NCBI GenBank assembly: GCA_933228895.1
Contig: OW121851.1
Span: 130,991,624-131,055,623, forward strand
Direction: 5' to 3'
Length of the DNA stretch: 64,000 nucleotides
Source: Platycnemis pennipes
Lineage: Eukaryota; Arthropoda; Insecta; Odonata; Platycnemididae
Shown here: positions 1-9,753 of the stretch, piece after piece
Position numbering within the stretch: the first letter of the stretch is position 1
Layout of the letters: each line of letters begins with the position of its first letter
Program-made: the position numbers and the translations under genes
The notes under the pieces: generated by a model
What the model was told of the DNA's origin: nothing
Databases searched by the model: none
What the model saw: the letters and a program-made list of their open reading frames with translations, nothing else

Positions 1-51
1 TCTAAAAAAAGCAATTTTGGACTTTTTCCAGTTTTTTCAATTTCCGACCAC

Positions 52-184
52 TGTGCGACGTAGGGTTTCTCTATACCCTTCCTCTGTCCCCTAATAAGAT
101 ACTTCTTCTACCCTACTACCCACCTAAGTGGCGAAAACGATCTTGTCGCTGTCAGTCGCCTCCCTCTAATACCTAACTAACGAG
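52..184 (+). repeat. SINE-B 3' fragment
   Basis: This is a 5'-truncated copy of the 3' part of SINE-B. It matches the 3' half of the complete copy at 31676-32000: a GGTTTCTCT stretch, a pyrimidine-rich run, then ACCCACCTAAGTGGCG and a CAGTCGCCTCCC segment. The first 50 bases of the window show nothing recognisable. Confidence 0.7.
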
Positions 185-945
185 TTCTGCTGTGACTGCA
201 CAGGGGGGGTTATCAACACTATAAATTTATTTTCTCCGTTTACTAATCTTTGGATAAAGTTCGTGTATTTGAACTTCGTGCTTACGTCAAGTCCCTATAT
301 TCATCGCGAACCGGGCTTAAAGGCGACGGACCCGTTTCGTGAGGAAGGATCGTTCTTGAGGGCTAATCCTCTCACTTCCGAAGGCAACAGGTTCAATATT
401 GTGACGAGGTTTACGAGCTGGTTTCAAAGACGCCATTTAGTGCTTTTGGATTGGTCCTTGGGATGTAGTAAAAGGGTTCATTTGGTTAGCCCTTACTGCC
501 GCGCGGAAATTTTATCGTGTTTACCCATGCTTCTTCGCGGAGAATGGCAACGGTTGTTAATCTGCGCTGACGAGTTTTTATCATGCACGTCTTGTGTTTT
601 GTTTCCCTACGAGTGCGTGATTTTCTCCATGAATCTTGCTGGTGCGGAAACGCTATGCTGCCAATTGAAATAACAAAGGTTTTAACGTATGCACTTATGA
701 TCATTAGATCCGAATCAGGCTTGACTTGGTCTTAAAGTCATGTGGAGGCTAACGACATAGTTATCAATTGAGTACGTAAAGTGTACTTCCTAAAGGAATT
801 GACAAATTGAGTATTTTACGAGGAGGTTTTGAAGACAATTGGGAGAAGAGGATAAGTATTCCGACGAGATTTCCGCAAAAAGACGCAACGACTCTTTCGA
901 ACCCGTGTTGAGATATTCTGATCCTTGTTAACAGTCGCGGGGGAA
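185..945. other. unassigned; 136-codon open frame at 263-673 (+)
   Basis: One open frame of 136 codons runs through 263-673 on the + strand. I see no domain, signal peptide or splice context, and the minus strand is also partly open (486-704). The stretch has more CpG than its surroundings. It could be a decayed coding piece of an unknown element; I do not call a gene. Confidence 0.3.
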
Positions 946-1165
946 AAAAACTGGAGGAACCCCATTGGGGTATTGGCTTTAGTACTTTTCTCCCATCCCT
1001 TAGGCCCGGGTTCGAATCCTGCTGGGTTGTGTTTGATATCGTCGGGATTATCTCGAATAGGTAACTAAGGAGTCACTTGTTACGAACACAAATGGTTCGC
1101 AAATTCGGTATTTTTGAATCGCCCATTCATCAATTTTCATTTTTTTCACACGAGTTTTATCTCCT
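946..1165 (+). repeat. SINE-C copy, tRNA-like head
   Basis: A B-box-like GGTTCGAATCC at about 1011-1021 sits in a tRNA-like head. It is followed by a body (1052-1105) that recurs inverted at 1273-1325 and in direct orientation at 13872-13925. The recurrence of the body is seen directly; the tRNA origin is inferred from the B box. Confidence 0.6.
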
Positions 1166-1272
1166 CAGTGGACTTTATGCAATATATGGAAATGTGGACT
1201 TTGCAATATATGGAAAAGGAAAGATCAAGTAAAAAAAAAGACATGGATGTGATGAGCTATTCACAAACACCC

Positions 1273-1345
1273 AATTTGCGAACCATTTGTTTTTGTATCT
1301 TGTGACTCCTTGGTTATCATTCGAGGTAATACCATCCATTTCAAA
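1273..1345 (-). repeat. SINE-C fragment, inverted
   Basis: The reverse complement of 1273-1325 matches 1052-1105 at roughly 80 percent. The two copies face each other across about 165 bases that contain poly-A-like runs. Confidence 0.65.
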
Positions 1346-1399
1346 TACACCCCCCCCGGCAGAGAATATTAAAAAAAAAATAATGTGCGCTACTTGGAG

Positions 1400-1642
1400 C
1401 ACTAAGTGAAGTAGGTACTCCGACTGTCAAATAGGACGTTAATCCTGGGTCATTGTGGCGCCTTTTTTTTTTTTTTAAGAAGGCAGTAACCGAAGCCGGG
1501 GATTTCTCCACCTTTCCTCGATACCCTAAATTCCTTTTTTTTCCCAAATACCCACCTATCCTTAGTGGCGCAAATTATCTCAACTGTCGGTTGCTGTCCC
1601 AATTGGCGGCAATTAGAATAATAGCGAAGGAATGCCTCGGGT
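1400..1642 (+). repeat. SINE-B copy, 5'-truncated
   Basis: It shares the GGGACGTT-type block (here AGGACGTTAATCC), the TTTCTCCACC block, ACCCACCTATCC, and the GTCGGTTGCTGTCCC end with the fuller copy at 31676-32000. An expanded T run interrupts it at about 1463-1476. Confidence 0.75.
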
Positions 1643-2039
1643 GAAATATATGTAGTGACTGGTTAATTTTGTAACAAAGAAGAGTTATGTTTTATGATAA
1701 GGTCAGCCAATTGAAGGCGAGTGTGGACTAACATCAATGCAGTATATGGTTGAGGTCTTGTAATGTGATGATGATGAGTGACTGACGCTCATTCATATAA
1801 GAGCTCTGGGTCTGAAATTAGAGTTATTAGATTTTTAATTCGAAAGCGGCTCCAAAGTGCAGAGCGAGGAATACTAGGAACATTCCAAGGTATGTAGTTT
1901 ATGCGGAATTATGCCTCTTACTATAACTATTTGAGGCGGCTCAAATAATTTGGCGGCTACCAATGAATTGAAAATAATTAGGTGGGTTCCCGAAAATTGT
2001 AATGTTTATCAGTAATTTTTAATCAACTCTCCTGATGTG

Positions 2040-2285
2040 TTCAGCCCGAAGGTTGGTTTTTGATCGGTGAGGGTAGGGCTCTCCCATACTAAGTCATCGG
2101 CGTGTGAAATTCACTCATTCCAGTTCCTCTCCCTGGGCCACCTGTGATTTCCTACACGTTCCTACAAGTTGCGACACGCAGATAATCGAATCACGAGGAT
2201 TTTAGGTTGGGGTGTTCACAAAGGCTCTTGCCCGGAATTTGAACCTGGGACCCTGCAATCTGTAGCTCAGTGCTCTACCCACTTT
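2040..2285 (-). repeat. SINE-V copy, tRNA-derived
   Basis: Read on the minus strand it opens with an A-box-like GGGTAGAGCACTGAGCT and a B-box-like GGTTCAAATTCC. The family body follows (CCCAGGGA, a TGTGTGAATTTCACACGCC-like block, GAGCTCTACC-like block) and the copy ends in the CCAACCTTCGGG-type 3' end. It abuts a second copy in opposite orientation. Confidence 0.8.
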
Positions 2286-2289
2286 CTAC

Positions 2290-2430
2290 GTATCAGAACT
2301 TCATAGGAAATCGCAGGTGGCCCTGGGAAAGGAACTGCCCCCCCTACCCTGAGTGTGTGAATTTCACACGCCAATGGCTTAGTATGGGGTGGGCTCTACT
2401 CTGACCAATCAAAAACCAACCTTCTGGTTG
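2290..2430 (+). repeat. SINE-V copy, headless
   Basis: This copy carries the body and 3' end only: CCCTGGGAAAGGAACTG, a TTTCACACGCCAATGG block, and CCAACCTTCTGG. The tRNA-like head is missing. With 2040-2285 it forms a near-contiguous inverted pair. Confidence 0.8.
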
Positions 2431-3718
2431 AAAGAAACTTTTTCCTGAAGTTGCACTGTTGGTACCTAGATAAAGAGAAGTTGTTACGCTCACAATTAGT
2501 CCAGGTTCGCAGTCCACAGTCCATGCATCTCAGGATAAATGTGCTCAAAGGTAACTACGTATATACACTGCCACGTATTGTTTATCCTTACTTGTCGTCT
2601 AATTTCGTGTACCTTCGTAGTGGTATTTGCTTTTCGCCATAGAAGCAAAGTCTATGGGGTTGATCGTTGAAATAAAAACACAATGAAGTGATTGTTTGGT
2701 GAAGGTGAAATAATCAGACCCGCTCCGGATTTTAAATCTCTACCTCTATCTCTCATTTGACCTGCTTAGCTATAAAACTAGCTCTCATATGCTGGACGTT
2801 TAGAATAAATTAAGCTCCCTCAATGATATTCAGTGCGTATTAGTATATGTACGTTAATGTATTTCCACAAATTCATCCCATGATTCATGAAAAGATATAT
2901 CTAATATTTTGCTGAGTTCTGAAAGTAACACCAGCTCGCTGCCCATAAAAACTTCAGGAGGGATTCTGAATACACTTTCACTCTCGTTTGATTGCTAGAA
3001 ACGACAAAGTGACAATGGATACTGTTAAAAGGCCCTGAAATAAAAGGCCATAAATTTACGTAATATTTACTCTGCAAATTTCTATCCGAGGTTGATCCTC
3101 AGCTATTTTATGTTTACTTTCCAAGGAGTGTTGGTCCTGCGTCATGAATATCAGCAGTCTTCTTCACTTCATCATGGCGGATCTTCTATGGTACGTTACT
3201 TAAAGTACGTGTGAGAACTAGGACTGCGAGAAAGGACGAATCTCTTGTACGTGCAGGTTTTTGTTCCTGGTCGCGGAACTCTCAACTCATGTTACAATAG
3301 GAAACCTTTCTGAGAAGAAGCCCAAAAAAAGACTTGAGTAGAATACATGCAGCTAAAAAGAAATCCCTTTGGAGGACGGGTCCCATAAAATTATCGATGT
3401 TTTCTCGTCGGAATGCTCGTCATTTTAAGGGCCCTGCCCCATTTCGCTCATTCTTTCCTCTTCAAGAAGAGGGAAGAGCCTCCGATGTACTTTCATTGTG
3501 GTTCCTGGCTATTGTAAAACACATCTTATACCTACTCTATAACCTACTGTAATCATCGCCTCGCAACTGACTACACGACTATAACGATCCATACTGAGAA
3601 AAATATTGGCTGTGATGCAGGATATGTTTGAAGCGATGGTCCTGGGAAGATCGCGGTTGTAACTTCTATGAAGAAAGCAAGACACTTTGATTTGTTGAGG
3701 ATCAGGAATGATAATTTT
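2431..3718. other. unassigned AT-rich sequence
   Basis: No recognisable coding, RNA or repeat unit. Open frames are short (under 75 codons) and carry no motif. Confidence 0.4.
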
Positions 3719-3930
3719 CAATGGATTGTTAAAATTGCATTACATCTCTTATGCAGGTGATTTTAACATAAGGGAAAAAATAAACTGTGAGATTGCCAGC
3801 TATTAACTGTATTGTTTATGATGCAAACGACTGCGGCCATGGAAGTATCGTGGACAAGGCGTGCATCCACCTAAACCTACTTACTGTTTTGGATGGAGCT
3901 ATTAATATTTGAAGAATTTCAGATAGGGCC
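3719..3930 (+). repeat. dispersed repeat R1, copy 1
   Basis: It aligns with 5029-5240 at about 80 percent, sharing CTTATGCAGGTGAT, TTGTTTATGATGCAAA, CCACCTAAACCTAC and GGCTATTAATATTT-type blocks. It lies just upstream of the Penelope-like relic, whose second flank does not contain it. Confidence 0.65.
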
Positions 3931-3962
3931 GAAGGCTTCACTTTGTGGAATTTAGTTATATT

Positions 3963-4098
3963 CATGGTAACTAATAAAATAAAACCTTTAGTCTGTTCCA
4001 CACAATTTTTTAATAAACCGATCTAGGGTTCGACAAATTGTAGTCATTCTCAAGGTACGTTATATCTGCATAGCAGCCTTATATATCCACCAGGTCAT
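3963..4098 (-). repeat. inverted arm (pLTR-like) of Penelope-like relic
   Basis: The reverse complement matches 4567-4702 with about 13 differences over 136 positions (roughly 90 percent). It abuts the start of the GIY-YIG-like frame. Penelope-like elements are known to carry pLTR copies in direct and inverted orientation, so this arm is interpreted as an inverted pLTR piece. On its minus strand it holds a decayed copy of the CTTGAGA / GTCGAA motif seen in the other arm. Confidence 0.65.
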
Positions 4099-4349
4099 CT
4101 ATTCGCATCAAGGAATATAAACAGTGTTTTATTAATAATGACGACCAATCTGGGTTGCCAAAACATTTTTGTGTAATGTGCCATTTTAGTGATTTTAAAC
4201 CCAAGATTTTACATGTGTGTAACAAAGAGCTGGAATTGAACTTTTTGGAACAATTTGAGATTGCGAAAATCCGGGATAAAGAACCTTTATGCAATGGCTA
4301 TATGTTCCCTACCCACTCAACCCTCCTTAAAATCCCCCTTCCTAGCTGA
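4098..4349 (+). pseudogene. Penelope-like GIY-YIG endonuclease C-terminal fragment
   Basis: About 83 codons stay open to a TGA at 4347-4349. The translation begins IRIKEYKQCF, then a GLPKHF and CHFSDFKPKILH block, then LNFLEQFEI and KIRDKEPLCN. This follows the order seen in the second half of GIY-YIG domains of Penelope-like retroelements: the R-x2-EH-like helix, the HL/H pair, the hydrophobic IL strand, and the E of the LEE-type helix with a closing N. Here tyrosine replaces the usual histidine after KE. In the family this domain follows the reverse transcriptase and nicks target DNA; neither the RT nor the GIY and YIG boxes remain. It is enclosed by inverted arms at 3963-4098 and 4567-4702. 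The assignment is from motif pattern only; a chance frame is the alternative. Confidence 0.55.
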
Positions 4350-4366
4350 TCAATTCAATAGTGATC

Positions 4367-4432
4367 TTCACCCTCTGCCACACACCCTCGCGGTGGCTTG
4401 AAGGGTATCATGTAGATGTAGATGTACCCACG
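4367..4432 (+). repeat. LINE-A 3' terminal fragment
   Basis: Only the last 65 bases of LINE-A are present: CCCTCTGCCACACACCCT, GGTGGCTTGAAGGGTAT, then TAGATGTAGATGTA. It is a severely 5'-truncated insertion inside the Penelope-like relic. A CT-rich stretch (4440-4560) follows it. Confidence 0.8.
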
Positions 4433-4566
4433 TAACTCACCCTTCTGCTAAGGTCACTTCCTTCCCCCCCCTCCCGCCCCACTTCTCACTCACCTAATCT
4501 CCACTCCCTTCCCTTCTTAACCGTCATTTCCCCAATCCTCACTCCTCCCCCCACCACACTGTTACG

Positions 4567-4740
4567 ATGACCTGGTGGATATATAAGGCTGCTGCATAGA
4601 TATAATGTACCTTGAGATTGACTACAATTTGTCGAAACCTAGGTCGGTTTATTAAAAAGTGGTGTGGAATAGAGTAAAGGTTTTATTTTATTCGTTACCA
4701 TGAATTTCAAAAATTTTTCTTTGTAAATTTACAAAGTGAT
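4567..4740 (+). repeat. pLTR-like arm with hammerhead-like motif
   Basis: This is the partner of the inverted arm at 3963-4098. Positions 4611-4645 read CTTGAGATTGAC, a short loop, GTCGAAAC, a CTAG tetranucleotide and GGTC. GAC/GTC can pair as a short stem II, and GAAAC-CTAG-GTC fits a minimal stem III followed by a cleavage-type GUC. The 5' box deviates from CUGAUGA, so activity of this copy is unlikely. Confidence 0.5.
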
Positions 4741-5028
4741 TCCAATTCAATTTGAGTTTAATGTTTGGTCTCCAGCATACAGTATCTGCAGCTAAGGAAT
4801 GGGTTATATGCATTGAATGTACATATGACCATTATTTCCTAGAACCTAGGAAGCTGAGACGGAATATTTGGTTCTACTTTATCGCTTATCGCTCACGGGG
4901 TCGATTTCACAGAGTAGGTTAAAAAATAGTTAAAAAATGGTAATGAAATTTAAAGCACCTCAGGGCAAAATTATGCTCAAACCTGATGGGTTAGCGAGAT
5001 TCTGTGCGGTACAATTCGCTCATTGAAT

Positions 5029-5240
5029 TTCAGTGGATTGTTCTAGTAATATTACATATCTTATGCAGGTGATAAGGGAAAATATAACCTGTGTTATTGC
5101 GAGCTATAAATGATATTGTTCATGATGCAAATAACAGCAGCCATCGAACTATCTTGGACAATCCTAGGCCTATATCCACATAAACCTACCTACAGTATTG
5201 GATGTGGCTATTAATATTTTAAGAATTTGTCTTTGTCCCT
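5029..5240 (+). repeat. dispersed repeat R1, copy 2
   Basis: Direct-orientation copy of 3719-3930, about 1.3 kb downstream, with small indels. Confidence 0.65.
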
Positions 5241-6419
5241 ATTTGCGAAACTCACAACTCATGTAAAACTGTAAGAAACGGACTGAAAGCCGAGTCGAAG
5301 CTACAAGTCAATATAAAAGAATTGTAGAATATTTGCGAGCGCTCTAAAAATAATTCCACTTTATGTCCGCGAAATGTGAACGGATAAGTAATGTGTACAG
5401 TTGTGTGGTGAATACTTCTTCTTACTCGAGAAAACTTCTTAGACATGTGAGCGAGAACGAAAATATTAATCATTAGTTGTCATTCTAAAAATAGTATGCC
5501 TACACTATACGTGTACTCTTAAATTAAGCTGATTTCATTTTTTGTTCACATAAAGCCAATTTGTTTATTTCATCACCTGAAGGAGATGAGAGTGTATTTC
5601 ACGGGTGAACATTAAAAATTTAGTTTAGGTTTTATTTGTTCGCCATAATTGCTGCATATGCAGTTCCTATTTTGTGAGTGTTTTGGATAACCCATATTCA
5701 AGTCATTAGAAAAAATTTATCTCATGCCAGTTACCCTCAGAGTTTTGATACGCATCGGAACACATATAATGCATATCAGCAAGTGTTCAGAACAGTGTGT
5801 GGGCAACAATATCCCCGCAGGAACTTGGGAAAATTCTAGTCTCAATCTCTCTCTTAGGTGACACCACTTAATCCCTGTTTCTTTCAATAATCTATACCAC
5901 ATTGTAAGGCTATGTAACGTTGGACTCGACTAATTTCCATTTCAGTATCTGCTCTCTGGCTGAAAAAACGAGGGAACGGAATATGCGCATTTAAATGCAT
6001 CAGAAAAACAACTAAATTCATAATCCCCATCGTTAGTAGGTACTACATGGAATGCGGATATAATTTGATATTAGATGTTGGTACGTTGACTTATTTCTTT
6101 TAATCCAGCATCCTATTTGCATGTCACTGTTCACGTTAGCAGCCCAGCTGTTTCCCATCGTTCTTCTCCTCTTCCTAGAAATAGAAAATACTAACTATAT
6201 GACCAGCGGAGGTGTAGTTACAAAATGTATGCTTAGCCACCTTACGGTGTTCTCACTAATAAATCTCATCGGCGCTTTATAGAGCAACCAGAGTGCGCTG
6301 AGCGACTGACATGCATCAATTAGAAGCACAATGAGGGCCATATTTAGAAGGTGGAGGAATAATTGCAATAAATGATGCTATCAACACCTTAATTCCTCGA
6401 AAAAGTAAACGTAAGATGA
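5241..6419. other. unassigned sequence
   Basis: Mixed AT-rich sequence. Short open frames on both strands have no motif. I see nothing to annotate. Confidence 0.4.
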
Positions 6420-6790
6420 CGACTTGCGCGCTGGGTTTTCCTGCCGCTTGGTGGAAATCCGACGTTGCCGATCCGGGGGTATGCATTCGTTTTCTGTGAC
6501 CTCCTATGCTAACTCCCAAACCGCACCTCACGACTCTCCTTTTCTCTCCCCCTTACTCTCCCGTCTTAATCTCGTTTGGCGGTCGTCAGGGGTTTCCGTG
6601 GTGGAGGCTTTTACTTCCCTTCCGCAGATTACCTGACTCCCACCTCTGTTTTTCCTCTCTCTCTCCGTCTGCTGCTCGTTTACCCTCCTCGCGCTATGTC
6701 GAGCTGAGGCGTAGACGTTCGAGGCCGTTGATGGAGGGGAGTGATAACGTTGAGCCGAAAGAGATTCGGCTCAAATGGGGGTGAGCTATG
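6420..6790. other. GC- and pyrimidine-rich patch
   Basis: A CpG-containing, C/T-rich block with overlapping short open frames stands out from AT-rich flanks. It contains TTGAGCCGAAAGAGATTCGGCTCAAA (6751-6776), a perfect 9-base-arm hairpin (TTGAGCCGA / TCGGCTCAA). It could be a promoter or UTR of an unseen gene, or part of a repeat; no splice site or TATA context decides. Confidence 0.35.
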
Positions 6791-7470
6791 ACTCACCAGG
6801 TCGAACGATTCGCGACCCATTGTTCACCCTCGTTTTAGTACGAGATGACGCATAACCTGATGACTGGTAGCTTACTGGCAGCTAGCAGCTTACTAGCGAC
6901 ATTATTTTGACATATTATGATGCAAAGGACACGTAGAGGTGTTTATGATAGTGAAATTTACATGATTAATTGTCATTAATGATTCATATTGATGTTATAT
7001 GATGTAATCATGTACTCAAGGCTTAGAAGGTATTAGGGGGTTAGGAAACGATCTATTGCAAAATTTTGGTTAATGTAGCAATGCATTTTTAGATAGTAGT
7101 TAAAGTTTAAGTCTTGAACTATCAACGTTATGTTTAATTTCGTCGATGTATCGATAATTTCCTTAATCATTGTGTCTTTGAATTAGACAAATTGATATGA
7201 TACACATCCTATTACCCACACGTATCAGAATATTTGGCCCCATAATACCTATTCACCGCAATATTGTATTAATATGCACGCACATTGTATTACTGATTTG
7301 ATTAATATAGAGACATTCCTACTGTGGCAAATATAATCGATATGATGGCGATGAAGGATTACGTGTCCAAGGATCATATTGTCACAAATTAATAGTGATG
7401 GATATTACATGGATATTAGTGTGTGATGTGTATAAATTACATGTCACACATCGACATCCTATCACAAACA
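6791..7470. other. AT-rich sequence with small inverted repeats
   Basis: Contains repeated ATGAT, ATATTA and GTGTGATGTG words and small imperfect hairpins around 6950-7020 and 7400-7460. No coding or family assignment. Confidence 0.3.
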
Positions 7471-7477
7471 CGTCACT

Positions 7478-7672
7478 ATGGTCATCAATCAAGCTGCAGC
7501 CGACCTCCGCAACCTGCTCTCGGCAACAAATAGCAACGGATGCTGGAAGCTCGAACTTATGAATGAAAATGACCCGACTCCCGTCATTGGGACGACCGTC
7601 GCGCCGTCACGGGATGCGGAATGTACTGACAACGATACGGTTTTTCCTTATATGGGTATAGTGCTGATATAG
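7478..7672 (+). other. GC-rich open stretch, possibly decayed coding sequence
   Basis: Sixty-four codons are open from an ATG at 7478. The stretch is clearly richer in G+C and CpG than the AT-rich DNA on both sides, as expected of a coding exon or of imported DNA. The translation (INQAAADLRNLL, then GCWKLELMNENDPTPVIG) resembles nothing I recognise. No splice acceptor or donor is evident. Confidence 0.25.
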
Positions 7673-7893
7673 TGCTGACTTTATCCTATTGATCCTCTCC
7701 GTACCATCAGTAGTGTAATGCATATTACATTAATAGGAACGTTATGTAACAGCGGGTAAATTATTGTATTGAGTAACATTTCAATACTACATGTAGACAT
7801 GGCTAATTATGCCGATATGTACGAGTGGCGACCAAAATGAAACCGAAATTTCTCTTTTCAAGCAGCTGCATTTAATTTTTCGTGATACTAACA

Positions 7894-8536
7894 TTAATCA
7901 CGTTCAACGTACTTCCTATTTGAGTGAATGCACTTGGCCAACCTTTTATTTTTTTCCCGGTTTTCAAAACAATTTTTAAAGTCATCTTCTCCAATTCCTT
8001 TTAGGGCCTCCATCGTTTCTTGTTTCGCCATGTCAATATCAGCAAAAATTTTCCTTTCGAGCCCCTTTTCGTTCGGGGAGCAGAAAAAAGCCACAATCAG
8101 GCGAGTAAGGAGGGTGGGGCGATGGAGTCATGCTGTTTCAGTTCACGGCATGTTTCCAAGCGAATTTCCTTTCGCTCCGACGCCCCCCCCCCCTCCAAGC
8201 GCGGCACAAATTTGGCTGGCACTTGTCTCGTTTCCAACTGTTAAGTCTAAATTCGTTAAATTGCGCTCCATGAAATTCCATACTAGTTCATCTATACTAT
8301 ACAAGTTCGTTAGTTTATTTTGACATTTTCATCGGTCCGTGAGGTTAATGGACGCCCGGAGCGAGGAAGATCGTCAATTGACATTTCTCCTCTTTTGGAA
8401 CCAATATACCATGTTCACACACTTGAGTTTTTCCTAAAGTATTCTATTTGTAAGCTGTTTTCAGCATAACGACAGCGTTTTCCCCGAGCAGGAAGCAAAA
8501 TTTCTCGACCCAGTTTTGTTCACGAGAATCCGCCAT
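7894..8536 (-). pseudogene. mariner transposase relic, internally deleted
   Basis: A Tc1/mariner transposase catalyses cut-and-paste transposition through a D,D34D triad. On the minus strand, starting at an ATG at 8536, the translation reads MADSREQNW, then FCFLLGENAVV and LKTAYK, which fits the first helix-turn-helix; a TAG follows. In other frames come DDLPRSGRPLTSRTDENV (the GRP linker and second HTH start, about 8345-8400), a KFVPRL-like and RKEIRLETCREL segment (about 8140-8220), and HPPYSPD at about 8100-8120, the block holding the third catalytic aspartate. The C-terminal frame (7894-8094) ends FADIDMAKQE, NCFENREKNKR, KCIHSNRKYVE, typical of mariner C-termini. The segment between CREL and HPPYSPD, which should hold the first two catalytic aspartates, is absent, and several frameshifts occur. 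The total of 643 bp compares with about 1,050 bp in an intact gene. Confidence 0.8.
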
Positions 8537-9177
8537 GCCAAAATACGAGATTGAACCGAACTGCTCTCAATATAAAATTCAGTAGCACTACACAGGACTT
8601 CTTCCAACGTTGCCGCATGTCTCAATGACAGCAGAAGGGTTCGAGCTGCATACCCTTATCAGCCGAAGACTGTGTTACAAATGGACCGCCCTCTGATGAT
8701 TCCATTCTCTTTTGGGTTCCCCTTTGTATGTACAGGGCTCGATTATCTTGTCTCCACGGGTTACGTCGTTGTTTTCCTCCCAAATCAGTTTTTAACCCTA
8801 CTAATTCTAAAATGGGAAGTGATATCTTCAGAAGTGAAATTAAATTAACCAAACATTTAGCCATCAAGACACTGAAGAAACTTGTGATGCTTATGATAGC
8901 GAGTGTATGATATGGGAGTGTATGATATGGAAGTGATATAGAGCCAGATAATGCCGAAACTGAAGTGGACGATTTATAGGATGAATTTGATTTGGACGTG
9001 ATCTCTGTGTGTGAAAGTGCTGAAGATGGGATAGTGGGTTGTAGCGAAGGAGCAGATGGAAAACGCTGAAGGTGCGTCGCTCCACTGCAGGCAAGAAATA
9101 TATCCGAAATAGGATTCGTAATATTAGTGAGGCAACTGGCTCCAGAAAAGATGTTAAAATTCATTTGTAAACTTTAG
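8537..9177. other. unassigned; tandem 15-mer at 8901-8930
   Basis: Two exact tandem copies of a 15-base unit (GAGTGTATGATATGG) lie at 8901-8930. The minus strand is open for 180 codons across 8622-9164, with a low-complexity serine-rich translation and a YHTLPYHTL repeat made by the tandem unit. No domain is recognised. Confidence 0.35.
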
Positions 9178-9753
9178 AGTTATTTTATTTTATTTTTTAT
9201 TTTATTTTAAAGAAAGAAAACCACATACAGCAATGATACCATTTTATAGTGGCCAATAACAGTACATACAATTTATAACATATACAAGAAAAAAAATAAT
9301 AATAATAAATTTAATTGCTTCCAATGTAAACCATTACAAAGTGTAACATTAGAAAAAATGAAGCGTTGATAGCCCCTAAGGTGTACCTGTGGTGGGGCTA
9401 CCATCTGTTAGACCATGTAACATTTGTACAGAGTAGGTATATACAATTATAAACAATATTAATAAATAAATATTCATATGAAAACATTATCTGTAAACAG
9501 AGAAAAAAGAAAACAATATATACTGTGCAAAAGACAACAAAAGGCATAATTGCATTGTTCATCACACAAAAAACAGCAAAGACATATATAAATAAATAAT
9601 ACGCCTTTTTTTACATATACATATTTACACATACATATTGCGTCTCATATACATAATGCAATGTAATACATCCCTGAATATATCTATTTATTTATCATCA
9701 TATTAGTAATCATTTTTTCAATCAAAATACGTACACAAATTTGATATTAGAAA
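9178..9753 (-). other. LINE 3' UTR and AAAAT tail
   Basis: AT-rich non-coding sequence follows the ORF2 stop and ends in A-rich pentamer repeats (9180-9206 on the + strand as TTTTA repeats). A short oligomeric tail rather than plain poly-A is common in CR1/L2-type elements. Confidence 0.7.

Noticed and set aside
263..673. 136-codon frame (+) as a gene
   Set aside because: No domain, start context or splice signal; both strands are partly open.
8622..9164. 180-codon frame (-) as a gene
   Set aside because: Contains a tandem-repeat-derived YHTLPYHTL stretch and no recognisable domain.
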